Part shown: in pieces, positions 33,824 through 44,001 of the stretch
Layout of the letters: each line of letters begins with the position of its first letter
Position numbering within the stretch: the stretch's first letter is position 1
From: Roseovarius sp. S88
GTDB lineage: Bacteria > Pseudomonadota > Alphaproteobacteria > Rhodobacterales > Rhodobacteraceae
Length of the DNA: 64,000 bases
Reading direction: 5' to 3'
NCBI RefSeq assembly: GCF_037023735.1
Contig: NZ_CP146069.1
Span: forward strand, 785,501 to 849,500
Program-made: the position numbers and the translations under genes
Notes under the pieces: generated by a model
The model's database searches: none
What the model saw: only the letters and a program-made list of their open reading frames with translations
Told to the model about the DNA's origin: nothing

Positions 33824-35104
33824 ATGAGCACTTCTGAGAAACTCAAGAAAGAAGTCGCGGCGCGGCGCGATGACTTGATCGCGCTGACACAAGACCTCAT
33901 TCGCATTCCCACGCTGAACCCGCCCGGCACCAACTACCGCGAGATTTGCGACTATCTGGATCACCGGCTTTTGCGTGCTGGGTTCCATACCGAACTCATC
34001 CGCGCAGAAGGCGCGATTGGCGACAGCGATGCGCATCCGCGCTGGAACATCGTGGCGCGGCGCGAGGGCAAGACGCCTGGACAGTGCGTGCACTTCAACA
34101 GCCATATTGATGTGGTCGAAGTGGGCCATGGCTGGACCACTGATCCCTTTGGCGGTGAGGTGAAAGACGGCAAGATCTATGGGCGCGGGGCCTGTGATAT
34201 GAAAGGCGGTCTGGCCGCCAGCATTGTTGCCGCCGAGGCCTTTATAGATGTCTGCCCGGACTACGCCGGGGCAATAGAAATCAGCGGCACAGCAGATGAG
34301 GAATCCGGTGGGTTTGGCGGCGTCGCCTATCTGGCAGAAAAGGGGTATTTTAGCCCAGAACGTGTGCAGCATGTGATCATCCCGGAGCCATTGAACAAGG
34401 ATCGCATTTGCCTTGGCCATCGTGGCGTCTGGTGGGCCGAGATTGAGACCAAGGGCGAGATCGCACATGGCTCAATGCCGTTTCTTGGCGATTGTGCGGT
34501 GCGGCATATGGGGGCCGTGGTGGCGGAGATGGAAGAAAGCCTTTTCCCAGCTTTGGCACAGAAACGCACCGATATGCCGGTGGTGCCGGAAGGGGCGAAG
34601 CAATCCACGCTCAACATCAATTCGATCCATGGTGGTGAGCCGGAACAGGAAGAAGATTACACCGGCCTGCCAAGCGCCTGCGTGCCAGATCGCTGTCGCA
34701 TGGTGATCGACCGCCGGTTTTTGATTGAAGAAGACATAGGCGAGGTTGAGCAGGAAGTGCGCGATGTGCTGGAACGTGTGCGCGAGGCGCGGCCTGGATT
34801 TGAGTATGACATTCACGGCATTCACAGTGTCGAACCCACAATGACCAAGCGTGATGCGCCCGTTGTGGGGGCCGTGGCCGAGGCGGTGCGCGATGTTTTT
34901 GGCCGCGAGGCGGATTATGTGGTCAGCCCGGGCACCTATGATCAGAAACATATCGACCGCATTGGCCGGTTGAAAAACTGTATTGCTTATGGCCCCGGCG
35001 TTCTTGATCTGGCGCATAAGCCCGATGAGTATGTGGGCATCGACGATATGGTGGAAAGCGCGCAGGTGATGGCGCTGGCGCTGCAGGATTTGCTGAGTGC
35101 GTAA
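33824..35104 (+). CDS. M20-family metallopeptidase/deacylase (ArgE/DapE type)
   Basis: From ATG 33824 (AAGGGACGGGT upstream) the protein is 426 aa. HFNSHIDVVEVGHGW (near 91) and GRGACDMKGGLAA (near 123) carry the first metal ligands and bridging Asp. TADEESGGFGG (near 157) holds the general-base Glu and a metal-binding Glu. YDQKHIDRIGR (near 377) provides the C-terminal His. The family removes N-acyl groups from ornithine, diaminopimelate and many other amino acids. Nearby genes do not define the substrate, so argE should not be assumed. Confidence 0.87.
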   Translation: MSTSEKLKKEVAARRDDLIALTQDLIRIPTLNPPGTNYREICDYLDHRLLRAGFHTELIRAEGAIGDSDAHPRWNIVARREGKTPGQCVHFNSHIDVVEVGHGWTTDPFGGEVKDGKIYGRGACDMKGGLAASIVAAEAFIDVCPDYAGAIEISGTADEESGGFGGVAYLAEKGYFSPERVQHVIIPEPLNKDRICLGHRGVWWAEIETKGEIAHGSMPFLGDCAVRHMGAVVAEMEESLFPALAQKRTDMPVVPEGAKQSTLNINSIHGGEPEQEEDYTGLPSACVPDRCRMVIDRRFLIEEDIGEVEQEVRDVLERVREARPGFEYDIHGIHSVEPTMTKRDAPVVGAVAEAVRDVFGREADYVVSPGTYDQKHIDRIGRLKNCIAYGPGVLDLAHKPDEYVGIDDMVESAQVMALALQDLLSA

Positions 35105-35148
35105 GGTCAGGCGCTGAATTGGGTATTTTTGACAAGAAAGAAGCCAGA

Positions 35149-35991
35149 TCAGACCGCGATATTGTCGATGAGGCGCACCCCTGCAAGATAGGCAGCAGCA
35201 AAGAGGCGCGCGGGCTGTGTCGTGTCGGTGACCAGCGTCAGATCGCTCTGGGCGCGCAGATCGATATAGTCAATCTCGGTGAAACCGGTTTTCAATAGCC
35301 GATCCTTGGCCTGATCCTGCAAAGTGGCAAAGGGGTGTCCGGCCTTGAGGCCCTCGGCGATGCCTTCAAGCTCTTCAAAAAGACGTGGGGCTAGAGTGCG
35401 GGCGCGGTCACTGAGCAGCAGGTTCCGGGAGCTCAGAGCAAGCCCGTCGATGTCGCGGATTGTCGGACAGCCATGCACAGTGATCGGCAGATCAAGGTCA
35501 GCGGCCATGCGGCGCACGACGAGGAGCTGTTGAAAATCTTTTTGGCCGAAAAAAGCATCTGTGGCGGCGGTCTGGGTGAAAAGCTTGGTCACAACTGTGG
35601 CCACCCCGTCAAAGTGACCGGGGCGGTAGGCTCCGTCCATCACATCCGTGAGACCCGCCACGGAAACTGTCGTCGCAAATCCGTCCGGATACATCTGATC
35701 ACCATCCGGCACCCAGAGCGCATCCACCTTAAAACGTTCAAGCTTGCGCGCGTCATCTTCCTCGGTGCGCGGATAATTCTTGAGGTCGTCGGGATTGTTG
35801 AATTGCTTGGGGTTCACAAAGATCGTGACAATCACCCGGTCACAGGCCTTCTTTGCCGCTGCCACAAGCGACAGGTGACCGTCATGCAAAGCTCCCATCG
35901 TCGGCACGACACCTACGGTTTCACCGGCCATATGCCAGTCACGCGTGACCGCCCGAAGGCTCGGCAGGTCGCGCAAAATCGGCGCTGTCAT
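35149..35991 (-). CDS. panC: Pantoate--beta-alanine ligase
   Basis: This 280-aa enzyme joins pantoate to beta-alanine using [18 protein letters not shown] (near 28-42, HIGH-like), [16 protein letters not shown] (near 55), [15 protein letters not shown] (near 150) and the KMSKS-like stretch SSRNLLLS (near 185) are all present. It overlaps panB by 4 bp in the order panB-panC. Confidence 0.97.
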   Translation of the reverse strand: MTAPILRDLPSLRAVTRDWHMAGETVGVVPTMGALHDGHLSLVAAAKKACDRVIVTIFVNPKQFNNPDDLKNYPRTEEDDARKLERFKVDALWVPDGDQMYPDGFATTVSVAGLTDVMDGAYRPGHFDGVATVVTKLFTQTAATDAFFGQKDFQQLLVVRRMAADLDLPITVHGCPTIRDIDGLALSSRNLLLSDRARTLAPRLFEELEGIAEGLKAGHPFATLQDQAKDRLLKTGFTEIDYIDLRAQSDLTLVTDTTQPARLFAAAYLAGVRLIDNIAV

Positions 35992-36827
35992 TTGGCTTTG
36001 CCTTTGGCCGGGGCCGTGTCCGCGAAAATGTGTTCTTCGGCCGGGAAAGCACGGGTGCGGACCTCATCGGCATAGGCGGCAATGGCTTTCTCCGCATCCT
36101 CGCCCAGATGGGCATAGCGTTTGACGAATTTTGGTTTGAACCGGGTGAAGAGGCCCAACATGTCGTAATGGACCAGGATCTGTCCGTCGCATCCGGCGGA
36201 AGCCCCTATGCCGATAGTCGGGATGGGAATTTCGGCGGTCACTCTATCCGAAAGTGATGCAGGCAGTTTCTCTAAAACCACAGCAAAGGCCCCAGCCTCG
36301 GCCACGGCGCGTGCATCGGCCAGCACCTGTTCAGCGCCGTCGTCGCGGCCCTGCACTTTGTAGCCGCCAAGCGTGTTGATGGACTGTGGTGTCAGGCCGA
36401 TATGCGCCATCACCGGCACACCGCGGTTCACCAGAAAGCGGATCGTTTCGGCCATGGCCACGCCGCCCTCCAGCTTGACCGCGCCGGCACCCGTTTCAGC
36501 CATCAGACGGGCAGCATTGCCAAACGCCTGAGCCGGGCTTTCTTCATAAGATCCAAATGGCATGTCCACGACCATCATCGCAGTCTTGAGACCCCGTGCC
36601 ACCGCCTGACCGTGCAGGATCATCATCTCCATCGTCACGCCCAGTGTGCTTGGCAAGCCGTGCAGCACCATGCCAACACTGTCGCCAACAAGGACAAAGT
36701 CGCAATGGGCATCCATCAGTTCAGCCATAGGCGTGGTGTAGGCTGTCAAGGACACTATAGGTGTGCCGCCTTTCATCGCACGAATATCATCCGGCATAGG
36801 GGCGGATTTTCGGGCTGTGGCGCTCAT
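35988..36827 (-). CDS. panB: 3-methyl-2-oxobutanoate hydroxymethyltransferase
   Basis: I start it at ATG 36827 (279 aa, [19 protein letters not shown]). The open frame runs 71 codons further upstream but that part is not PanB-like. [16 protein letters not shown] (near 28), [19 protein letters not shown] (near 47) with the metal Asp, [13 protein letters not shown] (near 82) and [13 protein letters not shown] (near 115) define the family. It uses methylene-tetrahydrofolate to make ketopantoate, the first step to pantothenate and CoA. Confidence 0.96.
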   Translation of the reverse strand: MSATARKSAPMPDDIRAMKGGTPIVSLTAYTTPMAELMDAHCDFVLVGDSVGMVLHGLPSTLGVTMEMMILHGQAVARGLKTAMMVVDMPFGSYEESPAQAFGNAARLMAETGAGAVKLEGGVAMAETIRFLVNRGVPVMAHIGLTPQSINTLGGYKVQGRDDGAEQVLADARAVAEAGAFAVVLEKLPASLSDRVTAEIPIPTIGIGASAGCDGQILVHYDMLGLFTRFKPKFVKRYAHLGEDAEKAIAAYADEVRTRAFPAEEHIFADTAPAKGKAK

Positions 36828-37104
36828 GGAAACCCTCGTGACGCAATCAAATGACGCTACTGGCTTAGCAGCAATGCCCGGGTAAATCCACTGCGATGCA
36901 AGGACGCAATACGTTGATCGGGAAGGGTACTTTATTAAAGTGCCACGCGAGAGGTGTATCAGATCAGCACATGTGCTCACGCATTTGTGCCCTAGTGTTG
37001 TCTGTAAAGTCGATCTATCGGAGCTCCGGCTCCTTTCCAATCACACCAAAACCGCTACGGTGAGGCAGGCGGGCGTGTGTCCGTTCATCGAACAGGAGCT
37101 TTTC

Positions 37105-37887
37105 TTGCGAGTTATTTCTCTTTTGACCTGGCTTGTGTTGACCCTGGTCGCACCGGCACATGCCCAATCGCCCGAGATTACGGCGAACCGAAGTGACGTC
37201 ATCCGTCTCTTGGGTGAGATACCGGACTTCGCGCTCATTCGTCGAGAATATGAGGCTCTTGGATATTCCGGTGAAAAGCTTGATCTCGCGGTCGAACAAG
37301 CGGGTCTGCTCTATCGCGACCCGGTTCTTGCAGGATATCTCGCTGATCAACTGATCGCCGCCTATCAATCACCGGAGAGCGTGAATCGCAACTCAGGCGG
37401 TTTGGTCATAGGCCTAATACGGCGTGGCTTGGGGCATCTGAATACGCGGGAGCTTCGATACTATTATCGCGTCGAGCAGATCATGTTGCAATCTCTGCCG
37501 GAACGCACATGCGGTCGTGCGGTGCGGGATCAGTTGTCTCCCGAAAAATTTTCAGAGCTCGTCACTCGTTTGGCCGCTGGATTCACAGTCGAGTCGTTGC
37601 GCGAGTATTACCGTATTCAGGCCAAGGCCGCCCGTTTTGGCGTCACGCACAAACCTGTACTTCTAAGTGTAGCCAAAAGCATCGAGATTGAAGATCGGGT
37701 CAACGGGCGTTTGGCGGAGAAGATTGAACGGTCCGAAAACTCCCGTGCGCTTCTGAATGCCATTGGCAATCTGGAGCGTGCCCGAAACAAGCAGGCGTGT
37801 CAGATCGGGCGGCTGTTCATGGAGGCGGTCATGGAGTTGAAAGGACGTGAGTTGCGGGAGACGCTGATTTACATGAGCTTGCCGTGA
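37105..37887 (+). CDS. Secreted hypothetical protein with signal peptide
   Basis: The frame is open from 36940. TTG 37105 is the better start, with AGGAG six bases upstream and a clean signal peptide immediately after it (MRVISLLTWLVLTLVAPAHAQ, cut after AHA). The 260-aa product has a helical mature part with many Arg/Glu residues and two cysteines (ERTCGRAV near 132 and KQACQIG near 233). I do not recognise a family. It overlaps the following YcaQ-like gene by 4 bp and is divergent from panB across a 277-bp gap in which I see no other feature. Confidence 0.72.
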   Translation: MRVISLLTWLVLTLVAPAHAQSPEITANRSDVIRLLGEIPDFALIRREYEALGYSGEKLDLAVEQAGLLYRDPVLAGYLADQLIAAYQSPESVNRNSGGLVIGLIRRGLGHLNTRELRYYYRVEQIMLQSLPERTCGRAVRDQLSPEKFSELVTRLAAGFTVESLREYYRIQAKAARFGVTHKPVLLSVAKSIEIEDRVNGRLAEKIERSENSRALLNAIGNLERARNKQACQIGRLFMEAVMELKGRELRETLIYMSLP

Positions 37888-39049
37888 CAGCCGCTTTGAA
37901 GGTCGACAATCGCACTGCCAGGCGAGTGTGGTTGCATGCCAATGATTTGGCCGAAAACCCAAGTGGACCAGTCGATGTCATGAGGACCATACGTCGCCTG
38001 GGGTTCCTGCAGATCGACACGATCCGAAATGTCACGCGCGCGCATCACCACATCTTGTGGTCGCGTAACCGCAATTATCGCGAAAAACTGCTTTGGCCAC
38101 TGCTGCGCAAACGTCAGTTGTTCGAACACTTCACCCATGACGCGTCGCTAATACCGATAGAAGTGTTGCCCTTCTGGCAGCGTCAATTCCGCCGCCTCGG
38201 GGCCAGGGTTGCCAACAGCGATTGGTACCAATCCGGGCTGGGGCAGGATGAGGTTCGTCGTATTCGCGACCGTATCGCGCAAGAAGGGCCGCTCTCGACC
38301 CACGCCTTTGATACCAAGGCTGAAAGCCGGGAAATGTGGGCGCGCCCACCTCATAAAAAGGCGCTGGATCAGATGTGGTATGCCGGAGAACTGGCGACGT
38401 GCCACCGCGAGAATTTCGTGAAGTTCTATGACCTTGGAGAACGGGTGTTCCCACCGGACTTGTGTCATTGTCCGGGGAGGACATGTCCGGCGCTTGGCTG
38501 TGTGATCAGGCTTTGGACCGGCTCGGTATGGCAACAACGGGCGAGATACAGCGATTTTGGGATGTCATGGACGCGCGCGAGGCCAAACGATGGACCGAGC
38601 AACGCAAGCTTGTGCCATTAGAGGTGCAAGGCGCTGATGGTAGCTGGCGCGCCATGTGGGGGGCGGACGATATCGAAAACCGTTTGGTCGAGGCCGAGGC
38701 CGTGTCCTCGCATCTGCGTCTACTCAACCCTTTTGACCCCGCCATCCGCGATCGCAACCGGTTGGAGCGGTTCTTTGGCTTTGACTACCGCAACGAGATG
38801 TTCGTGCCAAAGGACAAGCGGCGTTGGGGCTACTATGTGTATCCGCTGCTGGAAGGTGAGCGTTTCATAGGGCGTTTGGAGCTGAAGGCGAACCGTGATC
38901 AAGGCTGGATGCGCGTGACCGGGTTTTGGCCTGAACCACGCGTCAAGTGGACAGCGTCACGGATCAACAAACTTGAACGGGAACTGTCGCGATTTGCGCG
39001 ACTGGCCGGTATCTCGGATGTGGATTGGGAAGTGCCGCGCCCGGAGTGA
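37884..39049 (+). pseudogene. YcaQ-family winged-helix DNA glycosylase, interrupted by a frameshift
   Basis: Two overlapping frames give the two halves of one protein. The first (37884 to about 38455) has RRLGFLQIDTIRNVTRAHHH, typical of the YcaQ/HTH_42 family, then WARPPHKKALDQMWYAGELA. The second (from about 38460 to 39049) has LCDQALDRLGMATTGEI, LNPFDPAIRDRNRLERFFGF and EGERFIGRLELKA. The first frame derails after ERVFPPDL. One extra base at about 38445-38465 would join them into about 389 residues. YcaQ removes crosslinked bases from DNA. Whether this copy is inactive or just miscalled cannot be decided from the sequence. Confidence 0.82.
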
Positions 39050-39050
39050 T

Positions 39051-39671
39051 CTACTCGTTGCCTTGCGCGCGCTCTAAATCCGGGGCGTCAGCCTTGGTCA
39101 GAGCAATCGCCTGATCCGCGGTAATCGCTGTGCAGAATTCGCCGTGGAGCGACGCGACTGCCATGGCGTGCACCAGATCCGGATTATAATCCGTGCCGTC
39201 TGGCCCCACGCGGTTCGTTGTGGCGCAGGCATCAGGCACTAAATAGGTGTCATACCCCATGTTGCCGGACATTCGCGTCGTGGTTTCGACGCAGAAATTG
39301 GTGAAAAACCCGACGATCACCAGACGTGTCACGCCAAGCTGGCGCATGCGCAACTCAAGGTTAGTGCCAACAAATCCTGAGTTCACGTCCTTTTGGATGA
39401 CGATGTCGCTATCGCGCGGCTCAAACCCATCTATCATCTCGCCTGTTGGCAAAGAGAGTTTCAAAGGCGAAGCCGCCTCGCGCGAGTCGTGCTGCGTGAA
39501 CATCACCGGCAGGCCCGCTGTGCGCCAGGTCTCCAGCAGCCGTGCCATTTCAGCCTCAGCATCTGGATTGTTGCGTCGCCCTGTTGGGCCGCCCCAATGG
39601 GTCAGAACATTGACGCCTTTTTGCACGTCAATAAGCAATAGAGCGGTTTCGGAACCAAACTTCGGAATCAT
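39051..39671 (-). CDS. Isochorismatase-family cysteine hydrolase
   Basis: This 206-aa protein has the Asp in LLIDVQKGVN near 15, the Lys in VIQKDVNSGFVGTNLE near 97 and the nucleophile Cys in VGFFTNFCVETTTRM near 131. The subfamily ranges from nicotinamidase-like amidases to N-carbamoylsarcosine hydrolases. The window already has a dedicated pncA at 48.2 kb, so this is probably another amidase. It converges with the YcaQ-like gene with a one-base gap. Confidence 0.87.
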   Translation of the reverse strand: MIPKFGSETALLLIDVQKGVNVLTHWGGPTGRRNNPDAEAEMARLLETWRTAGLPVMFTQHDSREAASPLKLSLPTGEMIDGFEPRDSDIVIQKDVNSGFVGTNLELRMRQLGVTRLVIVGFFTNFCVETTTRMSGNMGYDTYLVPDACATTNRVGPDGTDYNPDLVHAMAVASLHGEFCTAITADQAIALTKADAPDLERAQGNE

Positions 39672-39772
39672 CGGTCACTCCTTTTGATGGATAAGACAAG
39701 ACCTTGTGGTTGTTGACTGGCGCGTCCGCGACAAAGGCTTTACCAAGAACGGCAGGACAAGGGAGGTGCATG

Positions 39773-40513
39773 ATGCGACTGGAGGGCAAAACAGCGATAG
39801 TAACCGGCGGTGCCAGCGGATTTGGCGAAGGCATCGTGCGCAAATTTTTGGCCGAAGGTGCGCAGGTCATGATTGCCGATATCAATGCACCTGCGGCGAT
39901 GGCCCTGGCGTCGGATTTGGGTGTATCGGCCTGCCCTGTGGATGTCTCTGACGGGGCCAGCATGCAGGCCTTGGCGCAGGCTGCGGAAAAGACTTTTGGC
40001 ATGCCCGATATTATCGTCAACAACGCCGGTATCACGCATCTGCCGCAAGCGGCCGAGTATGTCACCGAAGAAGATTTTGACAGGGTATTCGCAGTCAATT
40101 GCAAGTCCGTTTATCTGGCCGCACGCACCTTTGTCCCCGCAATGAAAGAGCGCGGCTCTGGCGCAATACTCAACGTCGCTTCAACGGCTGGAGTCAGTCC
40201 TCGTCCCAAGCTGAACTGGTACAATGCCTCAAAGGGTTGGATGATCACCGCCACGCGCGCATTGGCTGTTGAACTCGCACCGTCGGGTATACGCGTGAAC
40301 GCGCTCAATCCCGTGGCCGGGGAAACGCCGCTGCTGGCGAGTTTCATGGGGGAAGACACGCCCGAGATGCGTGAAAAGTTCCTGTCGACCATTCCTCTGG
40401 GTCGTTTTTCCACGCCGCAGGACATGGGTAACGCGGCTGCCTTTTTGTGCAGTGATGAGGCCAGCATGATTACTGGTGTCTGTATGGAGGTGGATGGCGG
40501 ACGGTGTATTTGA
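39773..40513 (+). CDS. Short-chain dehydrogenase/reductase, glucose-dehydrogenase type
   Basis: Two tandem ATGs (39770 and 39773) follow GGGAGG (39761-39766). I use the second (246 aa) because its spacing is better. TGGASGFGEGI near 12 binds the cofactor, and VNNAGITHLP near 82 and the catalytic Tyr/Lys in NWYNASKGWM near 153 follow. ADINAP at the end of the second strand suggests NAD(H) preference. It is divergent from the cysteine hydrolase. Substrate unknown. Confidence 0.84.
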   Translation: MRLEGKTAIVTGGASGFGEGIVRKFLAEGAQVMIADINAPAAMALASDLGVSACPVDVSDGASMQALAQAAEKTFGMPDIIVNNAGITHLPQAAEYVTEEDFDRVFAVNCKSVYLAARTFVPAMKERGSGAILNVASTAGVSPRPKLNWYNASKGWMITATRALAVELAPSGIRVNALNPVAGETPLLASFMGEDTPEMREKFLSTIPLGRFSTPQDMGNAAAFLCSDEASMITGVCMEVDGGRCI

Positions 40514-40632
40514 TAACTTGAGTTCATAAAGGTTTCGATCAAAAACGGTGCTTTTGGACCTGCGAGGTTCAAATTTATGTGCAGATCGTTCGTGAGACTG
40601 TACATACGCAGCAGTTAGTTTAGGTAAATTTC

Positions 40633-41574
40633 ATGCTCGATTTGCTTAGTGATATCCTCACGAACCTGTCCATGCGCGGCACCTTGTACTTCCGCACATC
40701 CTTCACCAAACCTTGGGGTGTGGCTGTGCCAGCCTACGAAAACGTTGCGCGGTTCCATTTTGCGCATCGTGGCCAATGTCTGGTTGCGGTGGAGGGTACG
40801 GATGCGCCAGTTTCAATGGCCCAGGGCGATCTGGTCATCATCCCGCATGGTGCGGCCCATGACCTGTATTGCGGCCATATACCTGAACGAACGATTATGC
40901 CGCTTGATGCCGTGCTCGAAAAATCCGGCTATGACGGCTCCGGTGTCCTTGTCTATGGCGGGGGTGAACCCCATAGCGAGACGCAGTTGATCTGCGGACA
41001 TTTTTCTTTTATGCCAAACACCCGGCACATTTTACTGGAACGCCTGCCGCCGTACATCCACATCCGAAATTACGGTGAGAGCGCTGGAAAGTGGATGGAA
41101 GCGACGCTGCGATTGATCGGTGAAGAAGCTGGCGGTACGCGCATGGGCGGTGATCTCATCGCGCTAAAAATGTCAGAAGTCATTCTCGCGCAGGCGGTGC
41201 GCAGCTTCATGGAAAGCGATGAGGCAGTGAACTGGGGTTTGGGCGCGTTTTCTGATGCCAATTTGCGCCGCGCTCTGGATGCATTTCACAAATCTCCGAC
41301 CGAAGCATGGACGGTCGCGTCTCTGGCGCAGACTGCGGGCATGTCGCGCACAAGTTTTGCCGTCGCATTCCAAAAATGTATGGACATGACGCCGATGGAA
41401 TATGTGACAGGCTGGCGGTTGGAAATCGCGAAAAAGCAATTGGCAGACCCGGCTAAATCACTCAGCGACGTAGCTGCGTGCGCGGGCTATGCGTCAGACT
41501 CTGCATTTTCGCGTGCGTTCAAGAAGGCAACAGGTCTTACGCCTGCAGGTTTCAAGAAAAGTAATTTTGCATAA
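40633..41574 (+). CDS. AraC-family regulator with cupin sensor domain
   Basis: This 313-aa protein has an N-terminal cupin-type sensor. FRTSFTKPWGVAVPAYEN near 21 and AQGDLVIIPHGAAHDL near 63 fit the cupin_6 group. A C-terminal AraC double HTH follows, including WTVASLAQTAGMSRTSFAVAF near 222 and SLSDVAACAGYASDSAFSRAFKKATGLTP near 280. Its target and ligand are unknown. It sits between an SDR and a small membrane protein in the same direction, with 119 bp before it. Confidence 0.88.
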   Translation: MLDLLSDILTNLSMRGTLYFRTSFTKPWGVAVPAYENVARFHFAHRGQCLVAVEGTDAPVSMAQGDLVIIPHGAAHDLYCGHIPERTIMPLDAVLEKSGYDGSGVLVYGGGEPHSETQLICGHFSFMPNTRHILLERLPPYIHIRNYGESAGKWMEATLRLIGEEAGGTRMGGDLIALKMSEVILAQAVRSFMESDEAVNWGLGAFSDANLRRALDAFHKSPTEAWTVASLAQTAGMSRTSFAVAFQKCMDMTPMEYVTGWRLEIAKKQLADPAKSLSDVAACAGYASDSAFSRAFKKATGLTPAGFKKSNFA

Positions 41575-41698
41575 CGTTCTGAATCTTGAACGTTCTGCAC
41601 ATTATTTTGAATTTTTGCGCATAGATTGAAGGCTTCGTCCTGCTTATTTCGTTTCCATCGGTGCTTTGCCACCCATCTAACAAGAGGAAATGAAAACC

Positions 41699-42067
41699 AT
41701 GCTTCCGCGTTTCATCACGAAATCCATTCACGCGTATCTCGACTATCCCGTGGCACTTGGCCTGCTGGCCATGCCATTTCTGTTTGGACTGGGTGAGATC
41801 AACATCCTGGCCTTCTGGCTGTCTGTAGTGACGGGTGGTGCCGCCCTGTTGCTGACGGTTCTGACCGATCATCATCTGGGCCTCATCCGGGTTCTGCCCT
41901 ATAGCCTGCACCTTGCCGTTGATGGCGCTGTCGGCGTTGTTTTTGCCGCAGCTCCTTTTGCACTGGGCTTTGTAGGGATCGAGTTCTGGTATTACCTAGT
42001 CTTGGGACTGACCGTGTTGCTGGTTGTCGGACTGCACAAACCAGAAGACAGCTCTGCGATGGCCTGA
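41699..42067 (+). CDS. Small SPW-repeat-like integral membrane protein
   Basis: The protein is 122 aa from ATG 41699. ATG 41690 lies too close to the AGAGGA site, which is 10 bases before 41699. There are about four hydrophobic helices, including YPVALGLLAMPFLFGL near 18, INILAFWLSVVTGGAALLL near 36, AVGVVFAAAPFALG near 80 and FWYYLVLGLTVLLVVGL near 98. The D/Y-P-A-FLFG pattern repeats in both halves, as in the SPW-repeat family. Followed by a strong terminator. Confidence 0.72.
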   Translation: MLPRFITKSIHAYLDYPVALGLLAMPFLFGLGEINILAFWLSVVTGGAALLLTVLTDHHLGLIRVLPYSLHLAVDGAVGVVFAAAPFALGFVGIEFWYYLVLGLTVLLVVGLHKPEDSSAMA

Positions 42068-42091
42068 ATATCACCACGCCACCACTCACAG

Positions 42092-42122
42092 AAAAGGTCG
42101 CAGCTTTGCTGTGGCCTTTTTT
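42092..42122 (+). terminator. Rho-independent terminator
   Basis: AAAGGTCGCAGC and GCTGTGGCCTTT form a 12-bp stem (two G-U pairs) around a TTT loop, followed by an uninterrupted T run to 42122. It lies 25 bp after the small membrane-protein gene and has the clearest terminator form in the window. Confidence 0.88.
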
Positions 42123-42289
42123 ACGTGTGTTTAGCAGGTCTTGTAAAATGCAGATCGTACAGAAAATAATACCTTAAGTACATGAAAATAATTGATATAT
42201 TGCGTAGCTTCTCAAGTTTCTTAGGTGGGTGTGTACGGAAGGGAATTTCAATTTTGCCTTCCAGTCACGCACAACAAAAGGAAAACACC

Positions 42290-42775
42290 ATGTTCAAGAA
42301 ACTCGCACTGACATCCGCATTAATGGCTGGCATCGTCCTGGGGGCTCCGGCCGCCTTTGCCGCAGATGAATACAACGTCTCAAACGGTCTGACCGCCGCA
42401 AATGCGCCGCTTGGCTTGCACGGCGTGGATCCCGTAGAACTCCTTATTACGGAAAACCCGGTTGAAGGCACAGCGGCGCACGCGTCGGTCCATGACGGCG
42501 TTGCGTACTACTTCACCAACGCCGAGAACAAGAAGGCGTTTGAGTCAAATCCCGAGGCCTATCTGCCGCAAAATGGTGGATTTTGTACATTCGGCGTTTC
42601 GGTCGGCAAGAAGTTCGACGGCGACCCCGAGTATCACGCTGTGATTGACGGCAAACTCTATGTGTTCCTGAACCGCGAGATCTTTGACGCGTTCAACCAA
42701 GACCGCGCTGGCACCATCTCGAAAGCATACACAAACTGGAAAGACATCCGCAGCACCGCAGTCAGCGATCTGTGA
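42290..42775 (+). CDS. Exported YHS-domain protein
   Basis: From ATG 42290 (AAAGGAAAACACC upstream) the protein is 161 aa. It has a signal peptide (MFKKLALTSALMAGIVLGAP, cleavage after AFA) and then a YHS-like domain. VAYYFTNAENKKAFESNPEAYLPQNGGFC (near 70-98) has the aromatic/Cys pattern thought to bind metals. A second part, GDPEYHAVIDGKLYVFLNREI, follows. The 168 bp between the terminator and this gene are AT-rich and probably hold its promoter. Confidence 0.83.
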   Translation: MFKKLALTSALMAGIVLGAPAAFAADEYNVSNGLTAANAPLGLHGVDPVELLITENPVEGTAAHASVHDGVAYYFTNAENKKAFESNPEAYLPQNGGFCTFGVSVGKKFDGDPEYHAVIDGKLYVFLNREIFDAFNQDRAGTISKAYTNWKDIRSTAVSDL

Positions 42776-42797
42776 GGCATTCCCATCCAATCGGCGG

Positions 42798-42826
42798 GGG
42801 CGGCGGCTACTGCCGCCCTGCGCTTT
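42798..42826 (+). terminator. Possible terminator after the YHS gene
   Basis: GGCGGC and GCCGCC (42802-42807 and 42812-42817) form a GC stem with a TACT loop, followed closely by CTGCGCTTTT. The T run is short, so this is a moderate prediction. It lies 27 bp beyond the stop codon. Confidence 0.45.
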
Positions 42827-42951
42827 TCAAGGTCCCATGCTGCGACCACAATCCAACCTGTTGAGTTTGTCTCGAGGCTCAAACACTCTGTTCATTTCCG
42901 CTTCAAACCAGTATCCGGTGAGCAAGGCAAAAGAACATGAGGGCGCAGCCC

Positions 42952-44001
42952 ATGAAAAAAGCACTCATCACCGGCGTCACCGGTCAGGACGGGGCATATC
43001 TTTCGGAGTATCTGCTCGCTCAGGGATACGAGGTGCATGGCATCAAGCGGCGCACGTCGCTGTTCAACACGGCCCGCATCGACCATCTCTTTGAGGGGGA
43101 GCCGGGACAAACAGGGCAGTTCCAGCTGCATCACGGCGACATGACTGACAGCTCGTCTCTGACCCGAATTCTGCAAACTGTACAACCCGATGAGGTCTAC
43201 AACCTTGCCGCGCAAAGTCATGTCGCGGTGAGCTTTGAGGAACCTGAATACACCGCCAATTCCGATGCCATGGGCGCGCTGCGCCTGCTCGAGGCCATCC
43301 GGTTTCTGGGCATGGGAGAAAAGACGCGGTTCTATCAGGCCTCGACCTCCGAGCTTTACGGTTTGGTGCAGGAAACGCCACAACGCGAGACCACGCCCTT
43401 CTACCCGCGCAGCCCTTATGCGGTGGCCAAGCTCTATGCCTATTGGATCACGGTGAACTACCGCGAAGCCTATGAGATGTATGCCTGCAACGGGATCCTC
43501 TTTAACCACGAAAGCCCCATTCGCGGCGAAACGTTTGTCACGCGCAAGATCACCCGTGCCTTAGCGCGTATCAAGCTGGGCGTGCAGGACGAACTGCGTC
43601 TCGGAAATCTGAGCGCCAAACGCGACTGGGGCCATGCGCGCGACTACGTCAAGATGATGTGGCTCATGCTGCAACAGGACACGCCTGAGGATTACGTCAT
43701 TGCCACGGGGCAACAGTATTCTGTGCGCGAGTTTGTAGAACGTGCGGCCAGTGTGCTGGGCATGAAAGTGACCTTTGAGGGCGAAGGCGTGAATGAGGTA
43801 GGTCGCGACGAGACGGGTAAGATCATTGTCCGGGTCGATCCGACCTATTTCCGGCCCGCCGAGGTGGAGACGCTTTTGGGCGACGCCAGCAAGGCGCGGC
43901 AGCAGCTTGGCTGGGAGCCGGAAACGCCATTTGAAGACCTGGTTGAGGAAATGGCACTGAGTGATCTGGAAGAAGCCAAAGATGGATTGCCGCGCGCATG
44001 A
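42952..44001 (+). CDS. gmd: GDP-mannose 4,6-dehydratase
   Basis: From ATG 42952 (GAGGG eight bases before) the protein is 349 aa. ATG 42937 is a possible five-codon extension. [20 protein letters not shown] is the family's NADP-binding start. [19 protein letters not shown] lies near 80, the catalytic Tyr/Lys is in [13 protein letters not shown] near 157, and [16 protein letters not shown] lies near 188. It converts GDP-mannose to GDP-4-keto-6-deoxymannose, the branch point for GDP-fucose, GDP-colitose and related sugars. First gene of a three-gene cassette, overlapping the next by ATGA. Confidence 0.96.
   Translation: MKKALITGVTGQDGAYLSEYLLAQGYEVHGIKRRTSLFNTARIDHLFEGEPGQTGQFQLHHGDMTDSSSLTRILQTVQPDEVYNLAAQSHVAVSFEEPEYTANSDAMGALRLLEAIRFLGMGEKTRFYQASTSELYGLVQETPQRETTPFYPRSPYAVAKLYAYWITVNYREAYEMYACNGILFNHESPIRGETFVTRKITRALARIKLGVQDELRLGNLSAKRDWGHARDYVKMMWLMLQQDTPEDYVIATGQQYSVREFVERAASVLGMKVTFEGEGVNEVGRDETGKIIVRVDPTYFRPAEVETLLGDASKARQQLGWEPETPFEDLVEEMALSDLEEAKDGLPRA

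Noticed and set aside
36828..37040. 71-codon N-terminal extension of panB
   Set aside because: Not PanB-like; family proteins start a few residues before the first conserved block.
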